The position numbers and the translations under genes were made by a program. A DNA stretch of 64,000 nucleotides from Azospirillum cavernae (lineage in GTDB: Bacteria; Pseudomonadota; Alphaproteobacteria; Azospirillales; Azospirillaceae). Below are positions 36,212-48,001 of this stretch, in pieces. Location: assembly GCF_003590795.1 (NCBI RefSeq), contig NZ_QYUL01000001.1, forward strand, positions 2,249,001 to 2,313,000, in the 5' to 3' direction. Position 1 is the stretch's first letter; every line of letters begins with the position of its first letter. The notes beneath the pieces are model-generated. The model did no database searches, had not been told where the DNA came from, and saw only the letters and a program-made list of their open reading frames with translations.

Positions 36212-36891
36212 CGTCCGTTCTTCTCCAACAAGCCCAGCACCGCTCCGGCGACCTCGCGCCCGCGCTGAACGATGCGGTTGGCCCCCGCCGCTTCCAGTTC
36301 CGTCACCAGATGATAGCCCCAGGACACGCCAACCGACGCCACCCGCGCGTTGCGGGCCATTTGAATGTCATAGGTGGTGTCGCCGATCACCACCACCCCG
36401 GCCTCCGCCACGCCGGTTTCGGCCAGCGCGCGCTGGACCATGTGCGGGTTGGGCTTGCCCGGCCCGGCGTCGGCGGTTTGCAGGGTGACGAAACGGTGCG
36501 TCAACCCATGCTCCTTGAGCACGGCGTCCAGCCCGCGCCGCGACTTGCCGGTCGCCACGCCCAGCAGCACGCCCGCCGCCTCCAGCGCGTCCAGAGATTC
36601 GAGGATGCCGGGGAACAGCGGCTCATCGACCTCGCCCCGGCGACGGCTGGCGGCGAAGGCGTTCTTGTAGCTTTCCGCCACGGCGACATGCTCCGCCGCC
36701 GAACGCTCCGGCAGCAGCGCCGCCACCGCCTCGACCAGCGACAGGCCGACGATGCGCCGGACCTCCGCCGGGTCGGGTTCGCCCAAACCATGCTCGACCC
36801 AGGCCCTGGTCATGGCGTCGATGATGGCGAACTGGCTGTCCACCAGCGTGCCGTCGCAATCGAACAGAGCCAGACGCGGCAAGCCGGTCAT
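36208..36891 (-). CDS. HAD-IA hydrolase (phosphoglycolate-phosphatase-like)
   Basis: 227 residues. HAD motif I is FDCDGTLVDS at residue 9; motif II/III region ATGKSRRGLD (near 115); motif IV GDTTYDIQMARNA (near 177). The fold and length match Gph-like phosphatases and pyrimidine nucleotidases, but the substrate cannot be fixed. The gene overlaps the ATP12 gene by 4 bp and starts 8 bp after the rluC-type gene. Confidence 0.88.
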   Translation of the reverse strand: MTGLPRLALFDCDGTLVDSQFAIIDAMTRAWVEHGLGEPDPAEVRRIVGLSLVEAVAALLPERSAAEHVAVAESYKNAFAASRRRGEVDEPLFPGILESLDALEAAGVLLGVATGKSRRGLDAVLKEHGLTHRFVTLQTADAGPGKPNPHMVQRALAETGVAEAGVVVIGDTTYDIQMARNARVASVGVSWGYHLVTELEAAGANRIVQRGREVAGAVLGLLEKNGR

Positions 36892-36899
36892 CGCCCCGC

Positions 36900-37964
36900 T
36901 CACTCCACATCCTCGAACGGGTCGTCGCGCAGGTTGGCGCTGTAGCCCAGATATTTCCAGGTCGCCAGCATGTGGTCGGGCAAGGGCGCCGTCACGTCGA
37001 TGGTTTTGCCGCCGCGCGGGTGCGGCAGGATCAGGCGGCGGGCGTGCAGATGCAGCTTCTTCGCCACCTCGGCCCCCGGCAGATTGGCGCCTTGGCCTGC
37101 GTATTTGCCGTCGCCCAGAATCGGCGTGCCGATGGCCGCCATATGAACGCGAAGCTGGTGGGTGCGCCCGGTGCGCGGCCACATGGCGACGAAGGCCGAT
37201 TGCTTGCCCGCGTTTTCCAGCACCGAATAATAGGTGACGGCGCGTTTGCCCTCTTCCTTGTTTTCGGCGACACGCTCGCCGTTCGGGCCGCCTTCCTTGG
37301 CCAGCGGCAGATCGATCTTGCCCTGATAGGGCTTCGGCACGCCGACCGTCGCCGCCCAATAGGTTTTGCGCACGTCGCTGCCCCGGAACATCTCCGTCAG
37401 CTTGGTGGCGGCGAAGCTGGTGCGGGCCAGCAGCAGAACGCCCGAGGTGTCCTTGTCCAGCCGGTGGACCAGCTTGGGCCGCTCATGCCCGTCGAAACGC
37501 AGCGCGTCGAGCATGGCGTCCAGATGCTTGGCGGTTCCCGTGCCGCCCTGCACCGCCAGACCGGCGGGCTTGTTCAGCGCGATGACGTCGGCGTCCTTGT
37601 AGAGCACCAGCGCCTGAAGCTCGGCGGCCTGCTTGTCGGAGATCGCCGGTTTCGGCTTGCCCATGGGAACCGCGCTGCGGGTCGGCGCCGCCCAATCGGC
37701 CAAGGGCGGCACGCGCACCACCTGCCCCGCCGCCAGCCGGTCGGAGGTTTCCGCCCGCTTGCCGTCGATGCGCACCTGCCCCGTGCGCAGCAGCTTTTGC
37801 AGATAGCTGTGGTTGACGTCGGGGAAATGGCGCTTGAACCAACGGTCGAGGCGCATGTCGGCCTCGTCCCCCGTCACAGTGCGGTTTTCCACCCGGCTTT
37901 CGCCCGCAGGCTTGGCCTCGGGCTTCGCGTCGGGTTTGGCGGCAGGCTTGGCAGAGTCAGTCAT
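36900..37964 (-). CDS. rluC: RluA-family 23S rRNA pseudouridine synthase (RluC-like)
   Basis: 354 residues. A low-complexity N-terminus (KPAAKPDAKPEAKPAG) precedes an S4 RNA-binding domain (MRLDRWFKRHFPDVNHSYLQ near residue 37). The catalytic motif HRLDKDTSGVLLLA is near residue 166, its Asp being the catalytic residue. Family position is RluA/C/D; the exact target cannot be told from sequence, but the S4 domain and length favour RluC. The start codon shares one base with the crcB stop (TAATG), so translation is coupled. Confidence 0.9.
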   Translation of the reverse strand: MTDSAKPAAKPDAKPEAKPAGESRVENRTVTGDEADMRLDRWFKRHFPDVNHSYLQKLLRTGQVRIDGKRAETSDRLAAGQVVRVPPLADWAAPTRSAVPMGKPKPAISDKQAAELQALVLYKDADVIALNKPAGLAVQGGTGTAKHLDAMLDALRFDGHERPKLVHRLDKDTSGVLLLARTSFAATKLTEMFRGSDVRKTYWAATVGVPKPYQGKIDLPLAKEGGPNGERVAENKEEGKRAVTYYSVLENAGKQSAFVAMWPRTGRTHQLRVHMAAIGTPILGDGKYAGQGANLPGAEVAKKLHLHARRLILPHPRGGKTIDVTAPLPDHMLATWKYLGYSANLRDDPFEDVE

Positions 37965-38365
37965 TACAGAGACACCGAAACAAGAGAACGCACGGCCCAC
38001 AGGCCGGCAAAAAAGCCCAGGATGGTCAACACCACCGAGGCCAGAAGATACGCAAGCGCCGCCGCCAATTCGTCCCGCCCCACCAGCCCGCCGAGATCCA
38101 GCGTGAAGGAGGAAAAGGTGGTGAAGCCGCCCAACACGCCGACCAAAATCAGCGCCCGCATCTCGGTGGACGGCGCCCAGGTCAGCGCCGCCAGTTCCGA
38201 CAACACGCCCATGGCGAAGCAGCCCAGCACGTTGACGATCACCGTGCCGAAGGGGAAACGCGCGCCGATCCACTGGCCGACCGCCAGAATCAGCAGGTAA
38301 CGCGCCACCGATCCGGCGGCGCCGCCCACGGCGACCGCGAGCAGCGAGACAGGCGAAGCGAGCAC
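37964..38365 (-). CDS. crcB: Fluoride ion channel CrcB (Fluc)
   Basis: 133-residue membrane protein of the Fluc family, a dual-topology dimer that exports fluoride. Visible: GGAAGSVARYLL near residue 15, NVLGCFAMGVL near 45, GFTTFSSFTLD near 80 and a C-terminal helix. The chosen start is GTG 38365, with GGAGG close upstream. I found no fluoride riboswitch in the preceding 85 bases. First gene of the operon crcB-rluC-HAD-ATP12. Confidence 0.9.
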   Translation of the reverse strand: MLASPVSLLAVAVGGAAGSVARYLLILAVGQWIGARFPFGTVIVNVLGCFAMGVLSELAALTWAPSTEMRALILVGVLGGFTTFSSFTLDLGGLVGRDELAAALAYLLASVVLTILGFFAGLWAVRSLVSVSL

Positions 38366-38477
38366 GGCCCCTCCAAAACAGGACGTCGAACTGGAAACGG
38401 ATGGCGGCGATTGCGATCCGAGGCGGATTAGAGCCAGAAATGCGCCCACTTGTCACGCGGCGGACGCTTCGGGCAAG

Positions 38478-39062
38478 ATGGCGGGCATGAAAAGCTTGCC
38501 CGCAAACGCCGCCCTGCTGGTCATCGACCTGCAAAAGGCCATCGACGATCCCCGTTGGAGCCGCGTCGGCCCGCGCAACAACCCGCAGGCCGAACGCAAC
38601 GTCGCCGCCCTGCTGACCGCGTGGCGCTGGCGCCAGCGCCCGCTGGTCCACATCCGCCACGATTCGGTCGAGCCGGATTCCGCCTACCGCCCCGACCGCC
38701 CCACCCACGCTTTCAAGGAGGAGGCCGCGCCGCTGCCCGACGAATGCGTGATCGGCAAATCGGTGAACAGCGCCTTCATCGGCACGATCCTGGACACATG
38801 GCTGCGCGACAAGGGCATCGACACGCTGGTCGTCACCGGCGTCATCACCAACAACAGCGTCGAGGCCACCGTCCGCAACGCGGGCAATCTCGGCTACGAC
38901 GTCCGGCTTGTGCAGGACGCCACCTACACCTTCGCCATGCGGGATTGGTCGGGGCGTCTGCGCACGGCGGAGGAGGTTCACGACCTGTCGCTCGCCAACC
39001 TGTCGGGCGAATACGCGACGATCACCGACACGGCGGACATTCTGGCGGCGCTCGCTGGGTGA
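38478..39062 (+). CDS. Isochorismatase-fold hydrolase with Ser in place of the catalytic Cys
   Basis: 194 residues. The isochorismatase fold is clear: catalytic Asp17 in LLVIDLQKA, Lys near residue 95 (IGKSVNSAF) and the GVITNNSVEAT segment near 120-130, where Cys is normal. Here position 127 is Ser, so the Asp-Lys-Cys triad of nicotinamidase-like enzymes is altered. This Ser version is shared by some annotated subfamily members, so it may be a natural variant with a different activity. Substrate unknown. The gene diverges from crcB, 112 bp between starts. Confidence 0.85.
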   Translation: MAGMKSLPANAALLVIDLQKAIDDPRWSRVGPRNNPQAERNVAALLTAWRWRQRPLVHIRHDSVEPDSAYRPDRPTHAFKEEAAPLPDECVIGKSVNSAFIGTILDTWLRDKGIDTLVVTGVITNNSVEATVRNAGNLGYDVRLVQDATYTFAMRDWSGRLRTAEEVHDLSLANLSGEYATITDTADILAALAG

Positions 39063-39203
39063 GTCGTTATTTTCTCCACCGATCATTTTCCGCGCCAGCT
39101 TCGCCGCCCCGCCCCGTGAAACGGTCGCAACGGTTGGGATGGAGCGTCGTTTCTCGAACGACGTCCGCCCCGCCGCCGCGTGCCGTTGAACAGGGAGTCT
39201 CCG

Positions 39204-39425
39204 ATGGCTGGACAAAACACCCGCGCGCCGGAATGGAAGACCAAGATGGGCTTCATCAAGGACGCGCTCGATCAGTATGAGGCGAAGAAAATCAGCCGTT
39301 GGCAGGTCATCAACCGCCTGCTGCATGTCGGCGTCTCGGCGGACGACGCCAACCAGATCGCCGACCGGGGAACGATTCCGCACAGCCTGACCCGCATGCT
39401 GCTGGAACCCTACAGAACGCCGTAA
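39204..39425 (+). CDS. Small soluble protein of unknown function
   Basis: 73 residues, basic and helical (KMGFIKDALDQYEAKKISRW then QVINRLLHVGVSADDANQIADRG), ending SLTRMLLEPYRTP. Preceded by CAGGGAG 7 nt before ATG 39204. The 3' end overlaps the 3' end of the convergent RNase H-fold gene by 16 bp. Looks like a small regulatory or binding protein, but no family is recognised. Confidence 0.6.
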   Translation: MAGQNTRAPEWKTKMGFIKDALDQYEAKKISRWQVINRLLHVGVSADDANQIADRGTIPHSLTRMLLEPYRTP

Positions 39426-40303
39426 CCGTCCGATTGGGACATCCCCACCCCGAAAATCCAGCCCTCCAGCCGTCGCGCCCGCTCATCCAGCGCGGGCGGC
39501 GTCCACACATCGGGTTGGGCCGCCAGCCAGCGCAGCCCCGCCGCTGACGCCAGCGCGTCGGCCGCGTGGTCGCTGACCGCGCCGCTCAAGCCCAAGGGGC
39601 GCGACGTCAACCGCGCCAACGCGGCGTCAAGCTCCACCCCGTCGCGGATTTTGCGCTGGCCGAATCCGGCCTGTTTCAGGAACAGGCGCGGGTAAATCTC
39701 GGTCAGCGCGGTTTGCCCCGGCTTCACCGCGTCAAAGGGCCAGACCGCCACCGCGTCGGGCGCCGCCGCGCGCAAGGCACGCAGCACCCGCATTCCGGCC
39801 AGACCGCCCTTTCCCACCTGTTTGGCGCCGATCAGCTTGTAGGGGCTTTGCGGGCTGCCCAAGCCATCGGCGCGGCAGGCGATTTCCGTCGCCCGGTGGG
39901 GATCGTCGTACCAATCCGGTTGCGGCCCGCCCCGCCAGAATCCAACGCCATGGATCGGGTGTTCGGCGAAGGGCGCGCCGCCGAAATCGGGTTCGTCGGC
40001 GCAGATCTTTTCGATCTCGTTCCAAAGATCGAAGACGCCCGCGCCGGCGGGCAGCGTCCGCCCGGCCACCGCGAAGGGCAGCGAAAAGGCGCAATCAATC
40101 CCGACCAGCGCCGCCCCATCCGCCAACCCGGCGCGCAGCCAGTCAAACACCGCCGTCCGCGACCACCAGCCGCCGGGCGGCTCCACCAACCGGGGCGCGG
40201 CGTCCCCCACCCCGCACTCCGCCACGGCGATTCCGGCGTAGCGCTTGCCCCGCGCCCCGGACCAGTCGATGGCGACGAAGCGGTCGAAAGGCAACAGAGT
40301 CAC
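39410..40303 (-). CDS. RNase H-fold predicted nuclease (DUF429-like)
   Basis: 297 residues. The N-terminus FVAIDWSGARGKRYAGIAV gives the first acidic strand; VGIDCAFSLPF near residue 68 a second; LTEIYPRLF near 210 a Glu; and SDHAADALASAAG near 245 a final Asp helix. This D-D-E-D pattern is that of RuvC/RNase H-like nucleases such as DUF429. Substrate unknown. It lies 3 bp downstream of the NYN-domain gene on the same strand, so the two form an operon. It overlaps the small gene at 39204-39425 tail to tail. Confidence 0.7.
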   Translation of the reverse strand: MTLLPFDRFVAIDWSGARGKRYAGIAVAECGVGDAAPRLVEPPGGWWSRTAVFDWLRAGLADGAALVGIDCAFSLPFAVAGRTLPAGAGVFDLWNEIEKICADEPDFGGAPFAEHPIHGVGFWRGGPQPDWYDDPHRATEIACRADGLGSPQSPYKLIGAKQVGKGGLAGMRVLRALRAAAPDAVAVWPFDAVKPGQTALTEIYPRLFLKQAGFGQRKIRDGVELDAALARLTSRPLGLSGAVSDHAADALASAAGLRWLAAQPDVWTPPALDERARRLEGWIFGVGMSQSDGYGVL

Positions 40304-40306
40304 GAT

Positions 40307-40945
40307 TCACACCACGATGTCGGCATGTTCTTTCAACTCGACCGGAGCGTTGGCGCCCAACGGATCCAGGACGATCCGAACGCCTTCCCGACGGGCGAAT
40401 TTGAACGCCGGTATGAAATCACGATCCGCCGTGACAACAATGATGCAACGGACCATTTCACGCAAAGCCAAGCGGGCAATGTCCATGCCGATGCGCATGT
40501 CCACGCCCTTTTGCTCCACATTCAGCTCAAAATCACCGTCTTCAAGCGTTCGTCCGCTCTTGACCAACGATTTTCGCGCGTCGCCTTTCAGGATCCAGCG
40601 GTTTTCGCCGAGATAGGTCTCGCCAAGCCGCAAAGCCATGTTCGGTTTGAGCTTCAGCTTGTCGTACAGACTTTGCGCGTGGCGATGACGCTCCGACGCC
40701 CCCAAGGCCCAATTCGCTCCCGTCACCGGGCGGGCGACGTTCCCCGACAAGGGGGGAGCGTCGTAATAGTAAATCCGCAAAAGCTCGTAATCCGCCACCC
40801 ACGCCAGATTTTGCAAGCGCGCGCATTCCGATTCAATGTCGTCTGCGCTGGTAAAGGTGGCGTCGCCAGCGGCCCGCTTGCGCGAATTCAGGATCTTCGT
40901 GGCAAAGCCGCCATCAATCATGATGGCGTAACGGGCCTTGAGCAT
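40307..40945 (-). CDS. NYN-domain (PIN-like) predicted RNase, LabA/DUF88 type
   Basis: 212 residues. Acidic active-site-like positions of the NYN fold are visible: AIMIDGGF near residue 8, GVDMRIGMDIARLAL near 145 and VVTADRDFIPAF near 175. NYN proteins are metal-dependent RNases of the PIN-like superfamily. The gene follows a structured, T-tracted hairpin (40957-41020) and is in operon with an RNase H-fold gene. The start is uncertain; ATG 40945 gives the clean N-terminus MLKARYAIMIDGG. Confidence 0.8.
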   Translation of the reverse strand: MLKARYAIMIDGGFATKILNSRKRAAGDATFTSADDIESECARLQNLAWVADYELLRIYYYDAPPLSGNVARPVTGANWALGASERHRHAQSLYDKLKLKPNMALRLGETYLGENRWILKGDARKSLVKSGRTLEDGDFELNVEQKGVDMRIGMDIARLALREMVRCIIVVTADRDFIPAFKFARREGVRIVLDPLGANAPVELKEHADIVV

Positions 40946-40956
40946 GGAGCCTGCGC

Positions 40957-41020
40957 AAAAAAAATGGGGCCAACGCATTCCTCCGCGACATGCGTCGCTT
41001 CATCGGAAAGACGTTGGCCC
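40957..41020 (-). terminator. Rho-independent terminator with an internal hairpin, after dnaE
   Basis: On the minus strand GGGCCAACG (from 41020) pairs with CGTTGGCCC and is followed by eight Ts (40957-40964). The long loop contains a second stem, GCGAC-GCAT-GTCGC. It probably ends the dnaE transcript. The NYN gene begins 12 bp beyond, so it could also act as an attenuator for it. Confidence 0.65.
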
Positions 41021-41119
41021 GCTCGTTTATGCCGTTGGGAGCGCAATCAGCGCACCCTATGACGCCACTTTAGCGCGTGCCGACGAAAAGACCAATCAAA
41101 AGATTGGCCGGACGAAGGG

Positions 41120-44611
<3,492 letters not shown>

Positions 44612-44752
44612 GGGCGATCAGGACGGGTGTACGGGTTCTAGCACAGCCGCCGCCCCCATCTCCACGCCCGCCGCCTGCGCGGTCGCCCCCCGGTTACATT
44701 CGTGCTATGCACAAGCAATAGAAACGCCAAGAACGATGGGGAGGATGCCGCG

Positions 44753-45328
44753 ATGGATCGGCTGCGCCTTGGTCGAGCGGTTGGATGGATCACCCTGTCG
44801 GCGGCCCTGCTGACGACGGCGGCGTGCCAGACCACGACCGCCCCGCCCGCCTCTCCGGCGGTCAGCGGCTTGGCGAGCGGGCCGGAGCGCCCCTTCCGCA
44901 GCGGGCGGGGTTGGACCGTGACCATTCAAAAGCCCGACGGCGGCAAGCCCTTTTGTCAGGCGACGCGCAACCCCGACGCCGCCGCCGACAGCGGGCCGCG
45001 CATGGTCTTCCGCACCGCCGCCGCTGAATCGGGATTCGTCCTTTCCGGCGTCAGCCATCCCGCCACGCCCGGCGAGCGGTATGAGTTGACCGCCAGCTTC
45101 GACCAGGGGGCCAAGCTGACTCTCAGCGGGCGCGGCCTGCCGGACGGCTCTCTCCACGTCGCCATCCCGTCAAAAAGCTATCTGGACGAGTTGGATCCCT
45201 TCGCCCGCAACCGGCGCGTCATTTTCCGCAGCGCGACCTTGGGCGATCTGGGGGCCATGGCGCTGACCGGCACCTCCTGGGCGATCAACGCGTCGGATGA
45301 ATGCCGCATTCTGAACGCGGATCCCTGA
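44753..45328 (+). CDS. Lipoprotein of unknown function
   Basis: 191 residues. A signal sequence with lipobox (ITLSAALLTTAAC) predicts lipidation at about residue 25, then a Thr/Pro-rich linker. The mature part is soluble with no known motif; one pair of Cys (FCQA and ECRI) could form a disulfide. GGAGG stands 8 nt before ATG 44753. It lies between divergent dnaE and the EamA gene. Function unknown. Confidence 0.65.
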   Translation: MDRLRLGRAVGWITLSAALLTTAACQTTTAPPASPAVSGLASGPERPFRSGRGWTVTIQKPDGGKPFCQATRNPDAAADSGPRMVFRTAAAESGFVLSGVSHPATPGERYELTASFDQGAKLTLSGRGLPDGSLHVAIPSKSYLDELDPFARNRRVIFRSATLGDLGAMALTGTSWAINASDECRILNADP

Positions 45329-45356
45329 CCCGCGCGCCGCGCGGGGTCGGCGCGGA

Positions 45357-45386
45357 TTGACGGGAAACAGCGTGCCTGTCTAGCAT
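45357..45386 (+). promoter_or_regulatory. Candidate promoter of the EamA gene, giving a leaderless mRNA
   Basis: -35 TTGACG (45357-45362), 18-bp spacer, -10 TAGCAT (45381-45386). The expected start is only one or two bases before ATG 45394, and no Shine-Dalgarno is visible between them, so translation could be leaderless. Confidence 0.4.
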
Positions 45387-45393
45387 CCGAACA

Positions 45394-46275
45394 ATGCGCA
45401 CTCCCCACATCCTTTTGGCCGTCGCGGTCGCCGCCGTCTGGGGCCTCAACTTCGTGGCGATCAAGGTCGGCCTCCGCGACTTTCCGCCGATTCTCTTCTC
45501 CAGCCTGCGCTTCGCCCTGGCCGCGTTGCCCCTGCTGATTCTGGGCCTGCGCGGCGGGCCGCCGGTGCCTTGGCGCTTCATCGTCGGCATCGGCGTGACG
45601 CTGGGCGTCGTCAAATTTCCACTGCTGTTTCTCGGCATGGACGTCGGCATGCCCGCCGGGTTGGCCTCGCTGGTGCTGCAATCGCAGGCCTTTTTCACCG
45701 CGATCTTCGCCGCCTTCGTCTTGGGCGACCGGCCCGGCCCCAAGCAGGTCTTGGGCATGATCGTCGCCTTTGCCGGGGTCGGCGTGATCGCGACGGAAAT
45801 GCCAGCGGGCGATTCGCTGTTGGGCCTCGCGCTTTGCGTCGCCGCCGCCGCCGTCTGGGGCGTGTCGAACATCATCATGAAGCGGGCCAAGGCCCCCGAT
45901 CTGTTCGGCATGATGATGTGGGTCAGCCTGATCCCGCCGATCCCCCTGCTGATTCTGTCGTTTCTGGTCGAGGGGCCGGACCGGATCGCCCACGCCTTCG
46001 CCACCTTGAGCTGGCTTGGAGTCGGCGCGCTGGTCTACATCGCGGCGGGGGCGACGCTGTTCGGCTTCGCCGCGTGGGGCTTCCTGATGCGGCATTACCC
46101 AGCCAGTTTGGTCGCGCCCTTCTCGCTGCTGGTGCCGATCTTCGGCATGAGTTCCAGCGCGCTGCTGCTGGGCGAAACCTTCTCCACCCTCAAACTTCTG
46201 GGCGGACTTCTGGTCTTCTGTGGCCTCGCCCTGTCCGTTCTGAAACTCCCAACCCTGGCCCGCGCCAGGGCGTGA
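45394..46275 (+). CDS. EamA family transporter (DMT superfamily)
   Basis: 293 residues with ten membrane helices in two EamA repeats; AVWGLNFVAIKVGLRDFPPILF at the start of the first and ALCVAAAAVWGVSNIIMK at the start of the second are classic. EamA proteins export amino acids or metabolites; the substrate is unknown. No Shine-Dalgarno before ATG 45394 (leaderless candidate). Convergent with the dienelactone hydrolase gene; a palindrome lies between the stops. Confidence 0.9.
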   Translation: MRTPHILLAVAVAAVWGLNFVAIKVGLRDFPPILFSSLRFALAALPLLILGLRGGPPVPWRFIVGIGVTLGVVKFPLLFLGMDVGMPAGLASLVLQSQAFFTAIFAAFVLGDRPGPKQVLGMIVAFAGVGVIATEMPAGDSLLGLALCVAAAAVWGVSNIIMKRAKAPDLFGMMMWVSLIPPIPLLILSFLVEGPDRIAHAFATLSWLGVGALVYIAAGATLFGFAAWGFLMRHYPASLVAPFSLLVPIFGMSSSALLLGETFSTLKLLGGLLVFCGLALSVLKLPTLARARA

Positions 46276-46315
46276 CGCGTTCCCTCTCCTGCGCCAGCGG
46301 GAGAGGGGCGCGTCA
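46273..46315. terminator. Long palindromic hairpin between convergent genes
   Basis: Outer TGACGCG/CGCGTCA and inner CCCTCTCC/GGAGAGGG pair over a TGCGCCAGC loop. The inner arm resembles the REP-like units at 33091-33199. It stands between the EamA and dienelactone hydrolase 3' ends and may be a bidirectional terminator. Confidence 0.65.
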
Positions 46316-46320
46316 ACCGC

Positions 46321-47178
46321 TCACGCCAGCTTGGCCTTGAGAAAGTCCAGGCTGCGGGTCCAGGCCAGTTCGGCGGCGTCCTTGTTGTAACGCTCCGCCG
46401 AGGTGTCGTTGTGGAAGGCGTGGTTCACGCCGTCATACATGTGGATTTGGTGGGCGACGCCCGCCTTGGTCAACGCCTCGTCATAGGCCGGAACCGTGGC
46501 GTTGATGCGTTGGTCAAGACCGGCGTAATGCAGCAGAAGCGCCGCCTTGATCCCGCCAACCGCCGTCAGATCGGGAGTCGGCCCATAGAACGCCACGCCC
46601 GCCTTGAGGTCCGGCGCTGCGATGGCCAGCCGGTTGACCATGCCGCCGCCCCAGCAAAAGCCGACCGCCCCGACCTTGCCGGTCGCGTTGGCGTGTGCGC
46701 CCAGGAAAGCGACGGTCGCCGTCAGATTGGCCACCGTCTTGCCCGCGTCAAGCTGGCCGATCAGGTCGCGCGCCTTGTCGGGATCGGACGGCGTGCCGCC
46801 CAAGGGCGACAGCAGGTCGGGGGCCAAGGCCAGGAAACCGGCGGCGGCCAGACGGCGGGCGACATCCTCGACATAGGCGTTCAGCCCACGGTTTTCGTGG
46901 ATGACGATGACGGCGGGGGCCTTGTCCAGCGCCTTGGGCCGGGCGAGATAGCCCGCCACATCGCCGCCAGCGCCCGGATAGGTGATTTTGGCGGCGGCGA
47001 TCCGCCCGTCATCCTCGGCCACCAGGGCGGCGTTGGCGTAGTTCGGCTCAATGCTGGCGAGAATCGCCGGAATGGCGGCGGCCCCGCCGACCAGAGCGGT
47101 CAGACGCTCCAAAAACACCCGGCGCGCCAGCGGCGCGTGGGTGTATTCGTCGTAGAGATCGATGATGCGCTGGTCCAT
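46321..47178 (-). CDS. Dienelactone hydrolase family protein with Tat-like signal
   Basis: 285 residues. Near the N-terminus LARRVFLERLTALVGGAAA resembles a twin-arginine signal, so the protein may be exported. The hydrolase core has a Cys nucleophile in GFCWGGGMV near residue 180 and His in GVNHAFHND near 255, as in dienelactone hydrolases. Substrate unknown. The start at MDQRIIDLYDEYTHA was chosen for its position before the RR segment. It lies upstream of and oriented with lolD's strand, not part of the Lol operon functionally. Confidence 0.85.
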   Translation of the reverse strand: MDQRIIDLYDEYTHAPLARRVFLERLTALVGGAAAIPAILASIEPNYANAALVAEDDGRIAAAKITYPGAGGDVAGYLARPKALDKAPAVIVIHENRGLNAYVEDVARRLAAAGFLALAPDLLSPLGGTPSDPDKARDLIGQLDAGKTVANLTATVAFLGAHANATGKVGAVGFCWGGGMVNRLAIAAPDLKAGVAFYGPTPDLTAVGGIKAALLLHYAGLDQRINATVPAYDEALTKAGVAHQIHMYDGVNHAFHNDTSAERYNKDAAELAWTRSLDFLKAKLA

Positions 47179-47311
47179 GACGGAACGCCCCTTCCCCGTT
47201 GATTGCGGCCCATTGACGGGCTGGCCCGTTGATCGGCTGGGGTCAAGAGTGGGGACGCGTTCGCCGTCTGGCAATGGCCCTGATCGCAACAATCAGAAGC
47301 AACAGCGGCTT

Positions 47312-48001
47312 TTACGCCGCCGTCTGCTCCACCAAAATCCCGTCGCGCATTTCCAGGATGCGGTCCATCCGGCGGGCCAACTCCATGTTGTGGGTCGCCA
47401 CCAGCGCCCCGACCCGCGCCTGACGGACGATGGCGGTCAGCATGGCGAAGACATGATCCGCCGTGTGAGGATCGAGGTTGCCGGTCGGCTCGTCGGCGAT
47501 CAGCAAGGACGGGGCGTTGGCCAACGCGCGGGCGATGGCGACGCGCTGCTGCTCGCCGCCGGACAGGCGGGCCGGGCGGTGGCTGCCCCGCGCGTCCAGC
47601 CCGACCATGTGCAGCAGTTCATCGGCCCGCTGCTTGGCCAGCCGTTTGGACACGCCCGCGATCATCTGCGGCAGCACGATGTTTTCCTGCGCCGAGAATT
47701 CCGGCAACAGATGGTGAAACTGGTAGACGAAACCGATGGAGCGCCGCCGCACCTCGGTGCGTTTGCCGTCGTCGAAATCCGACACGTCGGCCCCGGCGAT
47801 GCGGACGACGCCCTCGGTCGGGCGCTCCAGCAGGCCGGCGATTTGCAGCAGGGTTGATTTGCCCGCCCCCGACGGGCCGACCAGCGCCACCAACTCGCCC
47901 GGTTGCACCGCCAGATCGGCGCCGCGCAGCACCTCCAGCACCGCGCCGCCCTGCTCAAAGCGGCGGACGATTCCCGTCATCTCCAACATGGCGTCACTCA
48001 T
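47312..48001 (-). CDS. lolD: Lipoprotein-releasing ABC transporter ATP-binding protein LolD
   Basis: 229-residue ABC ATPase. Walker [16 protein letters not shown] near residue 42, signature [15 protein letters not shown] near 148, Walker [13 protein letters not shown] near 170. With the LolC/E permease (overlapping 8 bp upstream) it drives release of outer-membrane lipoproteins from the inner membrane to LolA. Conserved synteny with proS and dnaE supports lolD over related MacB-type ATPases. Confidence 0.93.
   Translation of the reverse strand: MSDAMLEMTGIVRRFEQGGAVLEVLRGADLAVQPGELVALVGPSGAGKSTLLQIAGLLERPTEGVVRIAGADVSDFDDGKRTEVRRRSIGFVYQFHHLLPEFSAQENIVLPQMIAGVSKRLAKQRADELLHMVGLDARGSHRPARLSGGEQQRVAIARALANAPSLLIADEPTGNLDPHTADHVFAMLTAIVRQARVGALVATHNMELARRMDRILEMRDGILVEQTAA

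Noticed and set aside
38366-38477. Fluoride riboswitch before crcB
   Set aside because: The GGCGATGG / GCTGATG consensus was not found in the 112 bp before the GTG start.
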